A stretch of 64,000 bases of DNA from Erinaceus europaeus (GCF_950295315.1 NC_080185.1:46729237-46793236), one strand, 5' to 3'; positions 22,218 to 32,639 are shown, counted from the stretch's first letter. The notes: generated by a model from the letters alone, not told the origin. A program made the numbers and translations.

Positions 22218-23135
22218 GGTGGATGGAAAGGCAGCGCAGAGGAATTTTGATATTTCTAGTACAACAGTGCCATCAAGCGACTGATTTTTGAGCAAGAACT
22301 CCAGTATGTGCTGTCTGTCCCTAGCACTGTCAGTAATAAAACCTGGAAATGCTGTGTAGGACATTCAGAATGTTCTGGAGCTCATGCCAGTCACCATACA
22401 TCGACAAGGCGAACTAAAAGCTATCCGAGGAGGTAGGAGCCAATGTCACCCCCAAAAGACGCAGATCCCAGAATTGCTGGGCTCAGATATCTTATGGGGG
22501 TGTGGCCTCAGTAGCCGCCATGATATCCAGGAAGGAGCTGAAGCTCTGACAGCTTCTGATTCCTGGATCACAAGCCTCAGCTCAGGAGTGAGGATGGCTA
22601 GTGAAGTGCGTGGATTCTCATCTCCCAACAGTACAGGACACAACAATCAGCTATAGATCCCTGGCCCAGAGACCAAGCAGTTTCTCTAGCTCAACATCTA
22701 AATCTACCGAAGACCGAAGGCCGGCAGAATCACAGTTGTTCTTTCATTTGACTTGTTATAAAGACAGGATGCCAAAACGAATGCCCCTAGAGGCCCTTGC
22801 TGGTTGAGAAATCAGGAACCTGAAGGCTTCCGTAGTCCCGCCCAAACATGGCATCTCCAGTTTACACAAGCACAGGGAGTTGTGTCTTTGTGGTCTAGTT
22901 TCCAGTCTCTAGAATTTCTTAGGCCCTATATGACTTTTACCAAATATCCACATGTACATTCTTCTATTTTAGTGAATCTGGCTTTCTGAATAAAATGTCA
23001 GCTGTCCATAACTTCACTCCTTGGTCATTCCTCCCCAGGAAATGACAATGCAGGGGGCTAAAGCAATTGGCAAAAATCATCCGCTTGATGGCAGTATTGT
23101 ACCATAAATAACAAGTGTCTCAGCCTTGTCTATAC
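22218..23135 (+). repeat. H inverted unit D
   Basis: Left core 22266-22280, right core ccgcttgatggcagt 23081-23095. The left half is nearly identical to B and C. The right half (from about 22690) is more diverged and closer to unit A, suggesting a recombinant unit. Confidence 0.82.
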
Positions 23136-23139
23136 AAAT

Positions 23140-23990
23140 AAAGAGAAATTTAATAAAATAATCACACTAACCATTGGATGATAAAATAATCAGAATCCTT
23201 GGAATAGATTTTACAAAGTGGAACATTTGTACACCAATCCCTATTAATTCAGTTCTACAAATTTAGTTTCATATTTCACTTAACAATTTAAATAAACTAA
23301 AATAATTCTATGGGGGAAAAAAGCACTGTTAAAAGGAATAGAAGAGACAAGGAAAAGGTCGTATTCCTTCCTCATTGATTGCTAGAGTCAGCATTAGAAT
23401 GATCACACTTCCCAAAGTAGTATACAGGTTCAATACAGTTTTTATAAAAATTCAGGTAATATTCATTAAGCGACTAGAACAAATTTGACTAAAATGTGTT
23501 TGGAACCATGACATTCCTCAGATTGCCAAAGCAGTGCTGAGAAAATAGAGTGGATGAATCTTAGTACCTGTAATCAAACTATACTACAAAAGTATAACAA
23601 TTAAATTAGTGTGGTACTGGATCAAAAGTAGAAACACTGCTCTTTAGAAAGAACTGAGAGGGGCTGGGTGGTGGTGCACCTGGTTGAGAGCACATGTTAC
23701 AGTGCTTTAGGACCCAGGTTTGAGCCCCCGGTCCCCACCTGCAGGGGGAAAGCTTTGCAAGTCATGAAGCAGTGCTGCAGGTGTCTCTCTTTCTCCCTCT
23801 CTGTCTCCACTACAATCTCAGTGTCTGTCTCTATCCAATAAAAGATAATTTAAAAAAAAAATAAAAAACAAAACTATAAAAAAATAAAGAACTGAGAGTC
23901 CACAATCCACATATATATGTATAGCTAGTCAGTGGAATGGGGGTAAAAACATGGACTGAAGAAGGGGGGGGAAATCTCTTTAGTTAATTG
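23140..23990 (+). mobile_element. L1 remnant, unit D
   Basis: Follows the H unit as in A-C and carries its own small changes. Interrupted by SINE-B and runs out near the LINE fragment. Confidence 0.75.
23653..23884 (+). mobile_element. SINE-B
   Basis: Consensus-like (ggggctgggtggtggtgcacctgg), with aagaactgagag on both sides. Confidence 0.92.
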
Positions 23991-23996
23991 TGGGGG

Positions 23997-24403
23997 GGAA
24001 ACAAATAGTAATATGTAAAAGAATGAAATTCAGGAAACGCCTCAAACTTTATACGCCTACACTGAACTTCTCTGTTCCACACTCTTGGAAACAGAGTTGG
24101 CAGTGAGCTGAGGTAAAGAACAAACACCTCATCACAGACCCCTGCAAGCGTCAACCCGGCTTTGACCTAGCACGTTATGATTGGGCCCTCCTCAATCGCT
24201 ATCGAACAGGCCATGGCCGGTGTGCCGCTATGTTCCATCGCTGGGGAGCCAGAGACGACCCGAACTGCCCCTGCGGCTCCAGACAGACTATGACCCACAT
24301 AGTCAACGACTGCCACCTCTCCAGATTCAAAGGAGGTCTCGAAACTTTACATCAGGCTCAACCTGACGCTGGTGACTGGCTACGGAAGAAGGGCAAACGC
24401 TAG
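23997..24403 (+). pseudogene. C-terminal fragment of a non-L1 LINE reverse transcriptase protein
   Basis: One frame is open from about 23997 to a TAG at 24401-24403, except for a single TGA at 24104-24106. After that stop, 98 codons run on. The translation has the C-terminal layout known from Jockey/CR1-like LINEs of arthropods and other animals. A 'PGFDLARYDWALLNRYRTGH' block is followed by RCAAMFHRWG, then a CxC...H...C knuckle (CPCGSRQTMTHIV, NDC) and a GGLETLH end. This differs from the L1 ORF2 end at 36.5 kb. The segment is CpG-rich (cgctatcgaac, gacgacccgaac) in AT-rich surroundings. That is unusual for old mammalian repeats and hints at a young or recently acquired insert. The TGA could be a decayed CGA. 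The 5' part is absent, and 3' of the stop lies a short AAGAAG run. Family naming is from memory of the motif pattern only. Confidence 0.65.
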
Positions 24404-24424
24404 AAAAAGAAGAAGCACACATGG

Positions 24425-24640
24425 CAATTCCTAGATCATAGCCTTCATTGCAGGAGTGAGATGGGCTAGTGAAGTTTCTGGATTCTCAGGTTTACAAGAA
24501 GCACAGGATGCAACAATCAAATATAACTCCAGTTCAGGTTCAAAATCTTCCAACCACCCTTGTTCTTTCATAGATACCTCGGATATTCTAGGAGCCAGGA
24601 GATTTACTTTTCACAAATAGAGGTGGCATGAGTACCTTCA
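24425..24640 (+). repeat. H core fragment (fifth cluster copy)
   Basis: Cttcattgcaggagtgagatgggctagtgaag and caggatgcaacaatcaaatataactcc match the middle of units A-D. Both ends are missing. It lies directly after the LINE fragment, which probably entered an H unit. Confidence 0.7.
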
Positions 24641-24648
24641 TTTCGGGA

Positions 24649-24940
24649 GTCAGGTGGTAGGTAGTGCAGCGGATTCAGAGCACCTGTTGAAAAGCGCAAG
24701 GACCAGCGTAAGGATCCTGGAGAGAAATGGAGAGAGGAGGGGAATGATCCCAGAGAGAAATGGAGAGAGGAGGGGAAGACAGAGAGGGAGAGAGAAAGAT
24801 AAGACACCTGCAGACCTGCTTCATCACCTGTGAAGCGACTCCCCTGCAGATGGGGTGCCCAGGGCTCAAACCGGTATCCTTACGCTGGTCCTTGCATTTT
24901 GTGCCACTTGCGCTTAACCTGTTGCACTACTGCCCATCTC
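24649..24940. mobile_element. Rearranged SINE-A: forward head fused to reverse copy
   Basis: 24649-24720 is a forward SINE-A head up to ggatcctgg. From 24721 the sequence is a reverse SINE-A. A stretch beginning agagaaatggagagaggagg occurs twice (about 24722 and 24753). Confidence 0.8.
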
Positions 24941-24983
24941 CCCATACATTTATTTATTTCAAACATTTTTTAAAATTTGTTTT

Positions 24984-25238
24984 AGGGGTTGGGTGGTAGC
25001 ACACTAGGTTGAGCACATATTACCATGTACAAGGACGTAGGTTCAATCCCAGTTCCCCACTTGCAGGGGAGAAGCAGTGCTACAGGTGTCTCTCTTTCGT
25101 GCTTTCTATCTCTCCACACCTCTCAATTTTTCTGTCCTATCAAATAAAAAGAAAAAAGTTTTAAAGAGAGAAAAAAAATCCATTAGGAACAGTGAATTCT
25201 TAGTTAAGGCCTGGTTAAGACCCTGGTGGCAATAAACT
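24984..25238 (+). mobile_element. SINE B-long
   Basis: Head gggttgggtggtagcacac, short body, then the module (ccattaggaacagtgaattc...ccctggtggcaataaa). Confidence 0.8.
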
Positions 25239-25555
25239 TGTTTTGTTCTGGTGGGTGGGCAAGATACCTGGAATTGTATGCCTATTTTGTTATGCACACA
25301 AAGGGGGTTCCAGTATGGCCCCTCATTGCTTTAAAGGACACTTTCATGGTGTGAAGTGTCTAGCTTTTTCTCTCTACCCCCCCCCCCAACACACACACTA
25401 GGGGCTTCACCCTCTGGACTTTTTTTTTTTCTCCCCCAGATTGAGACTGAGAAGGAAAGTTTCCTCCAGTGGTATGGGGCCAGGATGGAACCTCCTTTGT
25501 GCTCCTGACAAACCAAAAACACTGTATAGCTGAGTTATTTTGCCGACCTATCTTG
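25239..25555. other. Degenerate interspersed repeat, unassigned
   Basis: C-run near 25379 and a reverse tRNA-like word (atggaacctcctttg, cagctgagttatttt) suggest a decayed reverse SINE at 25320-25545. Too worn to classify. Confidence 0.35.
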
Positions 25556-26122
25556 ATCTAAAAATGTTCTTAGAGCAGTGAAGATTCAGTAAAGGAAAAC
25601 AAGAACGAACAGGAAGTTTGGCCAAGAAATGATAACAATATTTACCACAGACAATTCTGATGTGTCTAGAGAAGTGGAAGCTTGTTTGTCTACAGCCACC
25701 AGTACCCTGAGAACACAGGAACACCACTGGGTATTCTGGTGTCTACATTCAAGGATTGGGGAGCCATGTTCCTGGACTAGGAGCTGGGACAGGTGTTAAC
25801 AGAACATGGCGGCTGACAGGCCCCACTCCCATGGCCTCTTTACCCTGAAGGCCTGTCTCTCAGCACTTTTCTTAGTGCAAGAGCTGGCATCCATGCACTT
25901 GGTGTTGTTTCCACATAAGTTCAGGTGACGGGGTCCTCTTGAGTAACCTCAAACTCGCCCTTCCTCCCATTATAGTCTTTTTCCTCCCTCTACACCCCCC
26001 CCCCACCCATAGACCTTGCTTGTTACTCACAACCCAAGTACCATCCACTTGATGGCACTGTTGCTTCAGATATGTCAATTCTTTACCATGGCTTCTGCCC
26101 TTTGTAAATTAAAAATAAATAA
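25556..26122 (+). repeat. H half-unit (motif-rich subfamily)
   Basis: Carries gaacatggcggctgacagg (25801-25820) and core ccacttgatggcact (26045-26059), which fits the CTCF consensus at 14 of 15 positions. It ends near cttctgccctttgtaaatt. Close relatives lie at 34441 (+) and 40440 (-). Confidence 0.8.
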
Positions 26123-26124
26123 AT

Positions 26125-26405
26125 GCGAGTTGGTCGGTAGCTCAGCCGGTTAAGCGCACATGGCGCAAGGATCAGCTTTTAGATCCCGGTTCGAGCCCCC
26201 GGCTCCCCACCTGCAGAGGGTTCCCTTCACAGGCGGTGAAGCAGGTCTGCAGGTATCTGTCTTTCTCTCCGCTTCTGTCTTCCCCTCCTCTCTCCATTTC
26301 TCTCTGTCCTATCCAACAACAATGACATCAAGACAACAATAAAAGCAACAAGGGCAACAAAAGGGAATAAATATTTTTTTAAAAATTTAAAAAAATAAAT
26401 ATATG
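26125..26405 (+). mobile_element. SINE-A
   Basis: Head gagttggtcggtagctcagccgg, B box gttcgagccc. Inserted in the A-rich end of the H half-unit. Confidence 0.9.
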
Positions 26406-26612
26406 TATATTACATCTTGGGTTCATTAAAAGGCATCTAAATCCTAGTGGTGTTGAATCCTGTTTTTCTGGTTTTTTGCTTTTTTTTTTTTTCATTATTC
26501 TTTTCTTTTCGGAGGTAGTGTCTCTGCAGTTGTGTGTAAAAAAAAAAAAAAAAAAAAGTGTACTGAGGGCCAGAGAGAGCTTAATGGTTAGGCAAAAGAT
26601 TTTCAGGCCTGG

Positions 26613-26999
26613 GGGCCTGGGCAGTAGCTCAGTGGGTTAAGTGCACAAGGTGCAGACTGGTGTGAGGATCCTGGTTGAAAACCCCCAGCTCCCCACCTGC
26701 GGGGGGGGGGGGGGGGGGGTCGCTTCGCAGGAGGTGAAGCAGGTCTACAGGTGTCTTTTTTTTTTAATATTTTATTTTTGAGAGAGATACAGAGGGAGAG
26801 AGAGAAAAAAACACCAGAGCACTGCTCAGCTCTGGCTTATAGTGGTGCGGGGGATTGAACCTGGGACTTTGGAGCCTCAGGCATGAGAATCTGTTTGCAT
26901 AACCATCATGCTATCTCCCCTGCTCTACAGGTGTCTATCTTTCCTCCTCCCAGTCTTCCCTCCCCTCTCAATTTCTCTGTCCTATCAAAAAAAAAAAAC
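26613..26999 (+). mobile_element. SINE-A, middle layer of the nest
   Basis: Head gggcagtagctcagtgggttaag, a long G-run at 26701-26719, and its body is split by a SINE-D. TSD aagattttcaggcctg at about 26597 and 27000. Confidence 0.9.
26756..26922 (-). mobile_element. SINE-D, innermost layer
   Basis: Full reverse copy with ctacaggtgtct duplicated on both sides. Confidence 0.93.
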
Positions 27000-27127
27000 A
27001 AGATTTTCAGGCCTGCCACAGAGGTCCTAAATTCAGTCTCTTAGTACCACAGTAGGCCAGAGCTAAGCTGTGCTCTGGTTAAATACAAATAAAAGAAAAT
27101 AAAATTAAAAATAAATGTGTGCATTTA

Positions 27128-27285
27128 AAAATTTTTTTTAATTTTTTAAAGATTTTATTTATTAATGAGAAAGATAGGAGGAGAAAGAATCAGACATCAC
27201 TCTGGCACATGTGCTGCCGCGGATCGAACTCAGGACCTCATGCTTAAGAGTCCAAAGCCTTATCACTGCACCACCTCTTGGACCA
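27128..27285 (-). mobile_element. SINE-C
   Basis: Reverse copy, ending accacctcttggacca. Flanks aaatgtgtgcatttaaaaa and aaatgtatgcatttaaaaa form the TSD. Confidence 0.9.
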
Positions 27286-27500
27286 CAAATGTATGCATTT
27301 AAAAAAATGTTTTGATGGTGTATTGCACCAAAGTAAAAGACTCTGGGGTGGGAAGTGTTCAAGTCCTGTAACAGGATAACAGAGGAGGACTTAATGGGGG
27401 TTAGACTGTTATGGGGAAAACTGAGAAATCTTATATATGTACAAACTACTGTATTTTACTGTTGACTATAAACCATTAATCCCCTCAATAAAGAAAAAAA
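27286..27500 (+). mobile_element. L1 3' end
   Basis: Ggtgtattgcaccaaagtaaaag to cctcaataaagaaaaa, a variant of the terminal L1 segment at 37020. Confidence 0.85.
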
Positions 27501-27727
27501 TTATGTGTCTGTGGATCCCCCTTTTCATGTCTGTAAGACTTTAGGGGTTTAGGGCCCACCTTTCATGGGGACAGTGTCCTAGTTTCCTGTGTACCCTTCT
27601 AGAAAGGCACAGCCTGTCTTCTACGGAGAAATTCTTAGGATAGTGATTCATATCTAGTGGTGTACAGAGGATTCTCAACATTTCCACTCTTCCCTTCAGG
27701 TCACTGTATCTATTTGGTTAGGGGTGG

Positions 27728-28308
27728 TGAAAGAGCACTTCTGATCCGAACCCACACAAACTGACACGACTCCCGTATATAAGTTAAGTATAAGGCATTT
27801 ATTCTTAATTTTGAAAGAGTGAAAATAAGGCCAGTACACAGACTTAACACAGAGACAACACCAAAAGACAAAGACAAATCTCAACTGAGAGATCCCAGGC
27901 CGGTGGGTGGACCAAATTTGGTCCCATCGCTCTGAGATATTGAGGCTGAAATTCGTCCTCCTTTAAAGAGAAAAGTGAGTTGGGGGGGGGGGTGTGTCTA
28001 CATGAATTAGTGATTAACATGTCCTTGCTAATTTATTTTTGGGGTTAAAGTTTCAAGGAGAACATTCCATTCTTAATCTTCCGGAGAGGAAGCAAGCAGT
28101 GTTTACAGAAGCCAAATGGACAAGTGAACACATAGCAGGGAGAGAGCAGGGGTTACAGGGTGTGCTGTTTTCAAGGCAAACATTCGTATCTGCCAGGTGC
28201 GGAGCTGAAACAATTAGTGCATTACTGTAATTTCATTTTATCTAGTTTCTAAGAGATTTCTCTATCCACTTCAATGAACTAGTCCGATTGGGGAATCCCA
28301 TTCTTTCA
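27728..28308 (-). mobile_element. Solo LTR of an endogenous retrovirus-like element
   Basis: The 581-bp segment starts TGAAAG and ends CTTTCA, a proper LTR terminal inverted repeat. The flanking six bases gggtgg and cagtgg match partly. In the reverse direction a polyadenylation signal (reverse of tttatt at about 27800) lies near one end. This is the layout of U3-R-U5 on the minus strand. No internal viral genes flank it, consistent with recombination between two LTRs. I do not know the family. Confidence 0.6.
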
Positions 28309-28488
28309 CAGTGGGGTTGGTAAAGGGAGGATTTCATGAGATTAGGTAGTGTCCCTGTGACTTCTTGCATCCAAAGAGATGACCTGATTGAGGGTTATTT
28401 GTTCAGAAGCCCTTTTTGGTAAACTCCACATGAGAGTTTGTAAATGACCCACAACCATATAGATACATATATGCCTCCTATGTACGTA

Positions 28489-28514
28489 CACACACACACA
28501 CACACACACACACG
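28489..28514 (+). repeat. (CA)n microsatellite
   Basis: Thirteen CA repeats after gtacgta. Confidence 0.97.
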
Positions 28515-28669
28515 GGTTTCCTTTTTTTCTAGTTTTCCCTCTAACCACCTTGGAGGTAGCACTGTGGATACATGGATACAATCTTCAGTTCAAAGCCCTT
28601 TTCTGTTGCTTGATTACTCCCAAATTACATGTGTGGCTTCAAATCCCCTTCTTCCAAAAGGAATTTTTT

Positions 28670-28808
28670 TTACTTTAATTTTGTTATCATTATTTTACCA
28701 GAGCACTACTCAGCTCTGGCTATGGTGGTATGGGGGATTGAACCTGGGACTTCAGAACCTCAGGCATGAGACTCTCTTTGCATAAGCGTTATGCTCTCCC
28801 TCCCCACC
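28670..28808 (-). mobile_element. SINE-D
   Basis: Ttaccagagcactactcagc to gctctccctccccacc. Aggaat(c)ttttt flanks both sides. Confidence 0.9.
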
Positions 28809-28819
28809 AGGAATCTTTT

Positions 28820-29880
28820 TTTTCCCTTCTACAAGTTTCTAGGTTTAATGTTAAAGAACTAAAACACTAATAATAATAAAAGTTCTCTTCCACCCCGCCT
28901 TGAATATTCGTGGAGTAAAAAGAGACACATATTAAGGAAAACAGATGCTTTATTAGTTAAATGTGAAAGCACAAGTTTTACTTATTAAACAGAACATAGA
29001 TGCCCTAATAGTGGGAGGTAAGAAGTACAGAATAAAGTCACTTAATATTCCTTACATTTAATACTTTTAGCAACTGCAAACTACACAAGGGCTTTTTCTG
29101 TGATTGATGTACCCCTATATTTTGAAGCCCAAACATTGTGAAAGCAAGGGGACATCTCATACCAAGGTGTCAACAGTGAATAACGTAAACTTTCAGTGAT
29201 TATATTGCATTTAGTCCCACTCTCATCGTCTGTGACTGGTCAGGTGAAGGTAGCCTCACTGCATTAAACTGTTTTTGTCACAGTCATTCTTGGGAAATGT
29301 AGTTAATCCATGAAGTCCAGTACTAAGTAACTCGCCTGCTCATTACTAACTAAACGCTAGTAGCAGCAGGTACCTGGGTTCTTTAAACTATTAGTTGCTT
29401 TCTTTCTCTGTTCTTCTGAGTTGGAGTACTTAGTCATACTTAACAAAAAAAAAAAAAAGGAGTAGGCCAGTATATGTTTTCCAGGATCTAGATTTCTCCA
29501 GAAAAAAAAAAAAAAGCAGTTATGTAAATAATAACTGTGTCACATCCTAGAACGAAAGTCCTTATTCCTGCGAAATAATGTGGGGTGTTTGTACGCTGCC
29601 AGAGATATTCCTGGTGCCGCTTTCTTCACAAGTCAAATGAGAGCTGGTTCAGGATTGTCTGTTTCTTCATTTGGTGGAGAGCATAGATTTTCCAAGTATT
29701 CATTACTAACCTGTTTTAGTCATACAATGCAGACATTAGGGATAAAAGAAAAAAAAAAAAGATTGTAGGTGAAGGCATCTTCAGGCTTTACCTGAAATAA
29801 ATCTCTAAGGGGTGCTTCTTCATTACATCTCTGACATCCATGTAATAGCTGAAAATATAGTAGATTGTGATTTATTTAGA
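28820..29880 (+). repeat. Duplicated block P1, related to 61570-62960
   Basis: Shares gttaaatgtgaaagcacaag, agaagtacag, aatacttttagcaactgcaa and gggaaatgtagt with the later block, in the same order. Unlike most of the window it is not SINE-packed. No open frame of note. Poly-A runs lie at about 29443 and 29502. Confidence 0.65.
29287..29305 (-). promoter_or_regulatory. ZNF143-like motif
   Basis: The minus strand reads ACTACATTTCCCAAGAATG. It is close to the ZNF143/SBS consensus ACTACAATTCCCAGAATGC, which is found at many mammalian promoters. A paralogous copy is at 62865. Confidence 0.45.
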
Positions 29881-29892
29881 AATGTGTGTTGA

Positions 29893-30048
29893 TGGTCCGG
29901 GAGGTGGCGCAGTGGATAAGGCATCAGACTCTCATGCATGAGGTCCTGAGTTCAGTCCCCAGCAGCACATGTACCAGAGTGATGTCTGGTTCTTTCTCTC
30001 TCTCCTTCTATCTTTCTCATTAATTAATAAATAAAATCTTTTTTAAAA
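29893..30048 (+). mobile_element. SINE-C, young
   Basis: Near-consensus head gatggtccgggaggtggcgc, with exact aaatgtgtgttga on both sides. Confidence 0.95.
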
Positions 30049-30162
30049 AAAATGTGTGTTGACTCCAGACTGGCATTAAACTAAACACAAACACTTGGTA
30101 GTATTAGGGGCAGGGGTTAATATGGTTTCTTTTTTCCTACTTCATTCCCACACCAATGTATT

Positions 30163-30470
30163 TCTTTTTTTTTTTTTTAGTAAATATTTTTTAATTTTTA
30201 AATATTTATTTATTTTCCCTCTTGTTGCCCTTTTTTTTAAAAAATTATTGTTGTAGTTATTATTGCTGTTACTGATGTCGTCGTTGTTAGATAGGACAGA
30301 GAAATGGAGAAAGGAGGGGAAGAGAAAGACAGACACCTGCAGACCTGCTTCACCACTCATGAAGTGACACCCCTGCAGGTGGGGAGCTGGGGGCTCGAAC
30401 TGGGCTCCTTATGCTGGTCCTTGAGCTTTGCACGACGTGCGCTTAATCTGCTGCGCTACCTCCCGACTCC
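30163..30470 (-). mobile_element. SINE-A
   Basis: Reverse full copy. Caccaatgtattt and caccagtgtattt flank it. Confidence 0.92.
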
Positions 30471-30484
30471 CACCAGTGTATTTC

Positions 30485-30872
30485 AAAACTGAAAAGGGGC
30501 AGTGATTGTAGTAGTTCACTGTCTTAACAAGGAGACTATTCCCATAGTAGATTTGTGACAAAGAGACAACAGTATAATGTTACAGAATTTTTTTGACATA
30601 ATAGGAAAAGCCCTCAGTCAGGTGCTGATTGTGGAACCAGAAATAAGGATCTGCATGGATGACCACCTAGACCACCTATGTAGGTTAACGGGAATACGTA
30701 AACAGGCCTCATGAAGTTTCTCATATTAGGTGTTTTTAGTTAAGTATCTCATTGGTATGCAGGCTATTTTAGCTATGAAAGTAGTCCAGACACTGGATAT
30801 ATATGCATATATAAAGGACTGGACTATTATCTCATCTTTGTCAAAGTGAAAATCACTTTAAAAAGTAAGTTG
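30485..30872. other. No recognised feature
   Basis: About 390 bp of AT-rich DNA with no repeat or exon recognised. Palindromic atatatatgcatatata is at about 30799. Confidence 0.4.
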
Positions 30873-30873
30873 G

Positions 30874-31153
30874 GGGGAGTTGGGTGGTAGCGCAGCGGGT
30901 TAAGCGCACGTGGCGGCAAGTGCAAGGACAGGCATAAGGATCCGGGTTCGAGCCCCAGGCTCCCCTCCTGCAGGGGAGTCCCTTCACAGGCAGTGAAGCA
31001 GGTCTGCAGCTGTCTTTCTCTCCCCCTCTCGTCTTCCCCTCTTCTCTCCATTTCTCTCTGTCCTATCTAACAACGACGATGACGACATCAATAGTAACTA
31101 CAATAATAAAACAACAAGGGCAACAAAAGGGAATTAATTAATTAATTAATTTA
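30874..31153 (+). mobile_element. SINE-A
   Basis: Full copy with the tail grown into (AATT)n at 31133-31152. Confidence 0.92.
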
Positions 31154-31340
31154 AATGAATTAAGGAAAGTGATAGTTGCTTTCTTTCCCTTCTCCATCAC
31201 TCCAAGATCCCTTTCCCATTCTTCAAATCCTAGAAGGTACAACTTTGAATATAAAACCGCTCACTCCCCTAGCAATGTAGGGACCTTCCATTTTCATGAT
31301 AACTCCTTTCTTGTAATGCTATCATTAAAAAAAGGAAACA

Positions 31341-31555
31341 CGGGGCCAGGAGGTGTTACACCTGGTTAAGTGCTCACATGTCAGAGCACAAGGACTCAGG
31401 TTCACTCCCCTAGTCCCCACCTGCAGGGGGAAACTTTCATGAGTGATGAGGCAGTGCTACAGGTGTCTATCTGTCTCTGTCCCTCTCTATCTCCTCTTCC
31501 TCCCCTCTCAATTTCTTGCTTTCTCTAGTCAACAAATAAAATGTAAAAAAAGAAA
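31341..31555 (+). mobile_element. SINE-B
   Basis: Head ggggccaggaggtgttacacc. Aaggaaacac and aagaaaacac flank it. Confidence 0.88.
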
Positions 31556-31945
31556 ACACATTTCCCTTTGCTGATTAGGTTCTTTGGACCCTCCGCATGA
31601 GTCTGCTTCCTCTCCTCATCCTACTCCAACACCCCACCCTTCCCTGCTGATAATTGGATACCTATCGTGTTATGTTTTGATTCATGATCTCACTGGCCTG
31701 GGTGACCTCAGGGTCATACCTGATATGCCCCAAGTATAATGTGCCCTCAAACTTTGTACCCACACTCTGTGTATCTGAGGTCCACTTAAACTTGGAAATA
31801 CTACCACAATAGATATGCAAGCTTCAAGTCTGCAGCTAGGGTGCATTGATTGAAGGTACTTCCATTTTGATTATGAAGACCACACAGGAGAACCCTGAAA
31901 TGAGGCTCTCTCCCAGAGGTATAAAGAATAGGGAAGCTTTTGGGT
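31556..31945. other. Mostly unrecognised; short L1 3' echo at the end
   Basis: No repeat recognised until 31908-31945, where ctcccagaggtataaagaat matches the L1-type end seen at 50350. Confidence 0.4.
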
Positions 31946-32058
31946 CTGGAAGGAAGCTTTGCCAGTGGTGAAGCACTATTGCAGGCGTCTCTCTGTCTCT
32001 CTCCCTTTCTATCACACCCTTCTCTCTCAATTTCTGGCTATCTCTATTCAATAAGGAT
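31946..32058 (+). mobile_element. SINE-B 3' half
   Basis: Begins at aagctttgccagtggtgaagc. The head is missing. Confidence 0.8.
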
Positions 32059-32059
32059 T

Positions 32060-32349
32060 TATTTTTATTTATTTTTAATTTTTTAAGATTTATTTATTTT
32101 CCCTTTTGTTACCCTTTTTTTTTTTTTATTGTTGCTGTTATTGATATCGTCGTTGTTAGGACAGAGAGAAATGGAGAGGAGGGGAGACAGACAGAAAGAG
32201 AGAAAGATAGGTACCTGCAGACCTGCTTCACAGCCTATGAAGCGACTCCCCTGCAGGTGGGGAGCTGGAGGCTCGAACTGGGATCCTTCTGCCGGTCCTT
32301 GCACTTTGCACCACATGTGCTTAACCCGCTGCGCTACCGCCCGACTCCC
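32060..32349 (-). mobile_element. SINE-A
   Basis: Reverse full copy in the tail of the preceding SINE-B. Confidence 0.9.
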
Positions 32350-32394
32350 TTCGATGAAGATAATTTTAAAACTTGTAATAATAATAATAAAGGA

Positions 32395-32525
32395 CAGGGA
32401 AGCTTCCAATGGAGGGAGTGGGGAGTGGATACAGAACTTTGGTGGTGGGAATTGCTTGGAATTGTACTTCTTTTATCCCACTATCTTGTGATGATTATTA
32501 AATCACAAATAAAAATCAATGCGGT
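32395..32525 (+). mobile_element. L1-type 3' end fragment
   Basis: Gatacagaactttggtggtggg to ttaaatcacaaataaaaa. Same family as 651-822 and 50155-50514. Confidence 0.7.
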
Positions 32526-32639
32526 TCTTTCAGATGGATCATCAGATTTGGAGCTTGTGGAACATGAATTATTGTTTATTGTTTTCCCCTTAACAAATGG
32601 AAGAGGCAGAAAACTTGGGTTAAAAAAAAGTGTGTTTTA

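Larger units (their letters stand above)
26571..27110 (+). mobile_element. SINE-D, outer shell of a triple nest
   Basis: Gagggccagagagagcttaatgg (26571-26610) continues at 27000 with caggcctgccacagaggtcc and ccagagctaagctgtgctctgg. Aagattttcaggcct is repeated at the joint. Confidence 0.85.
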
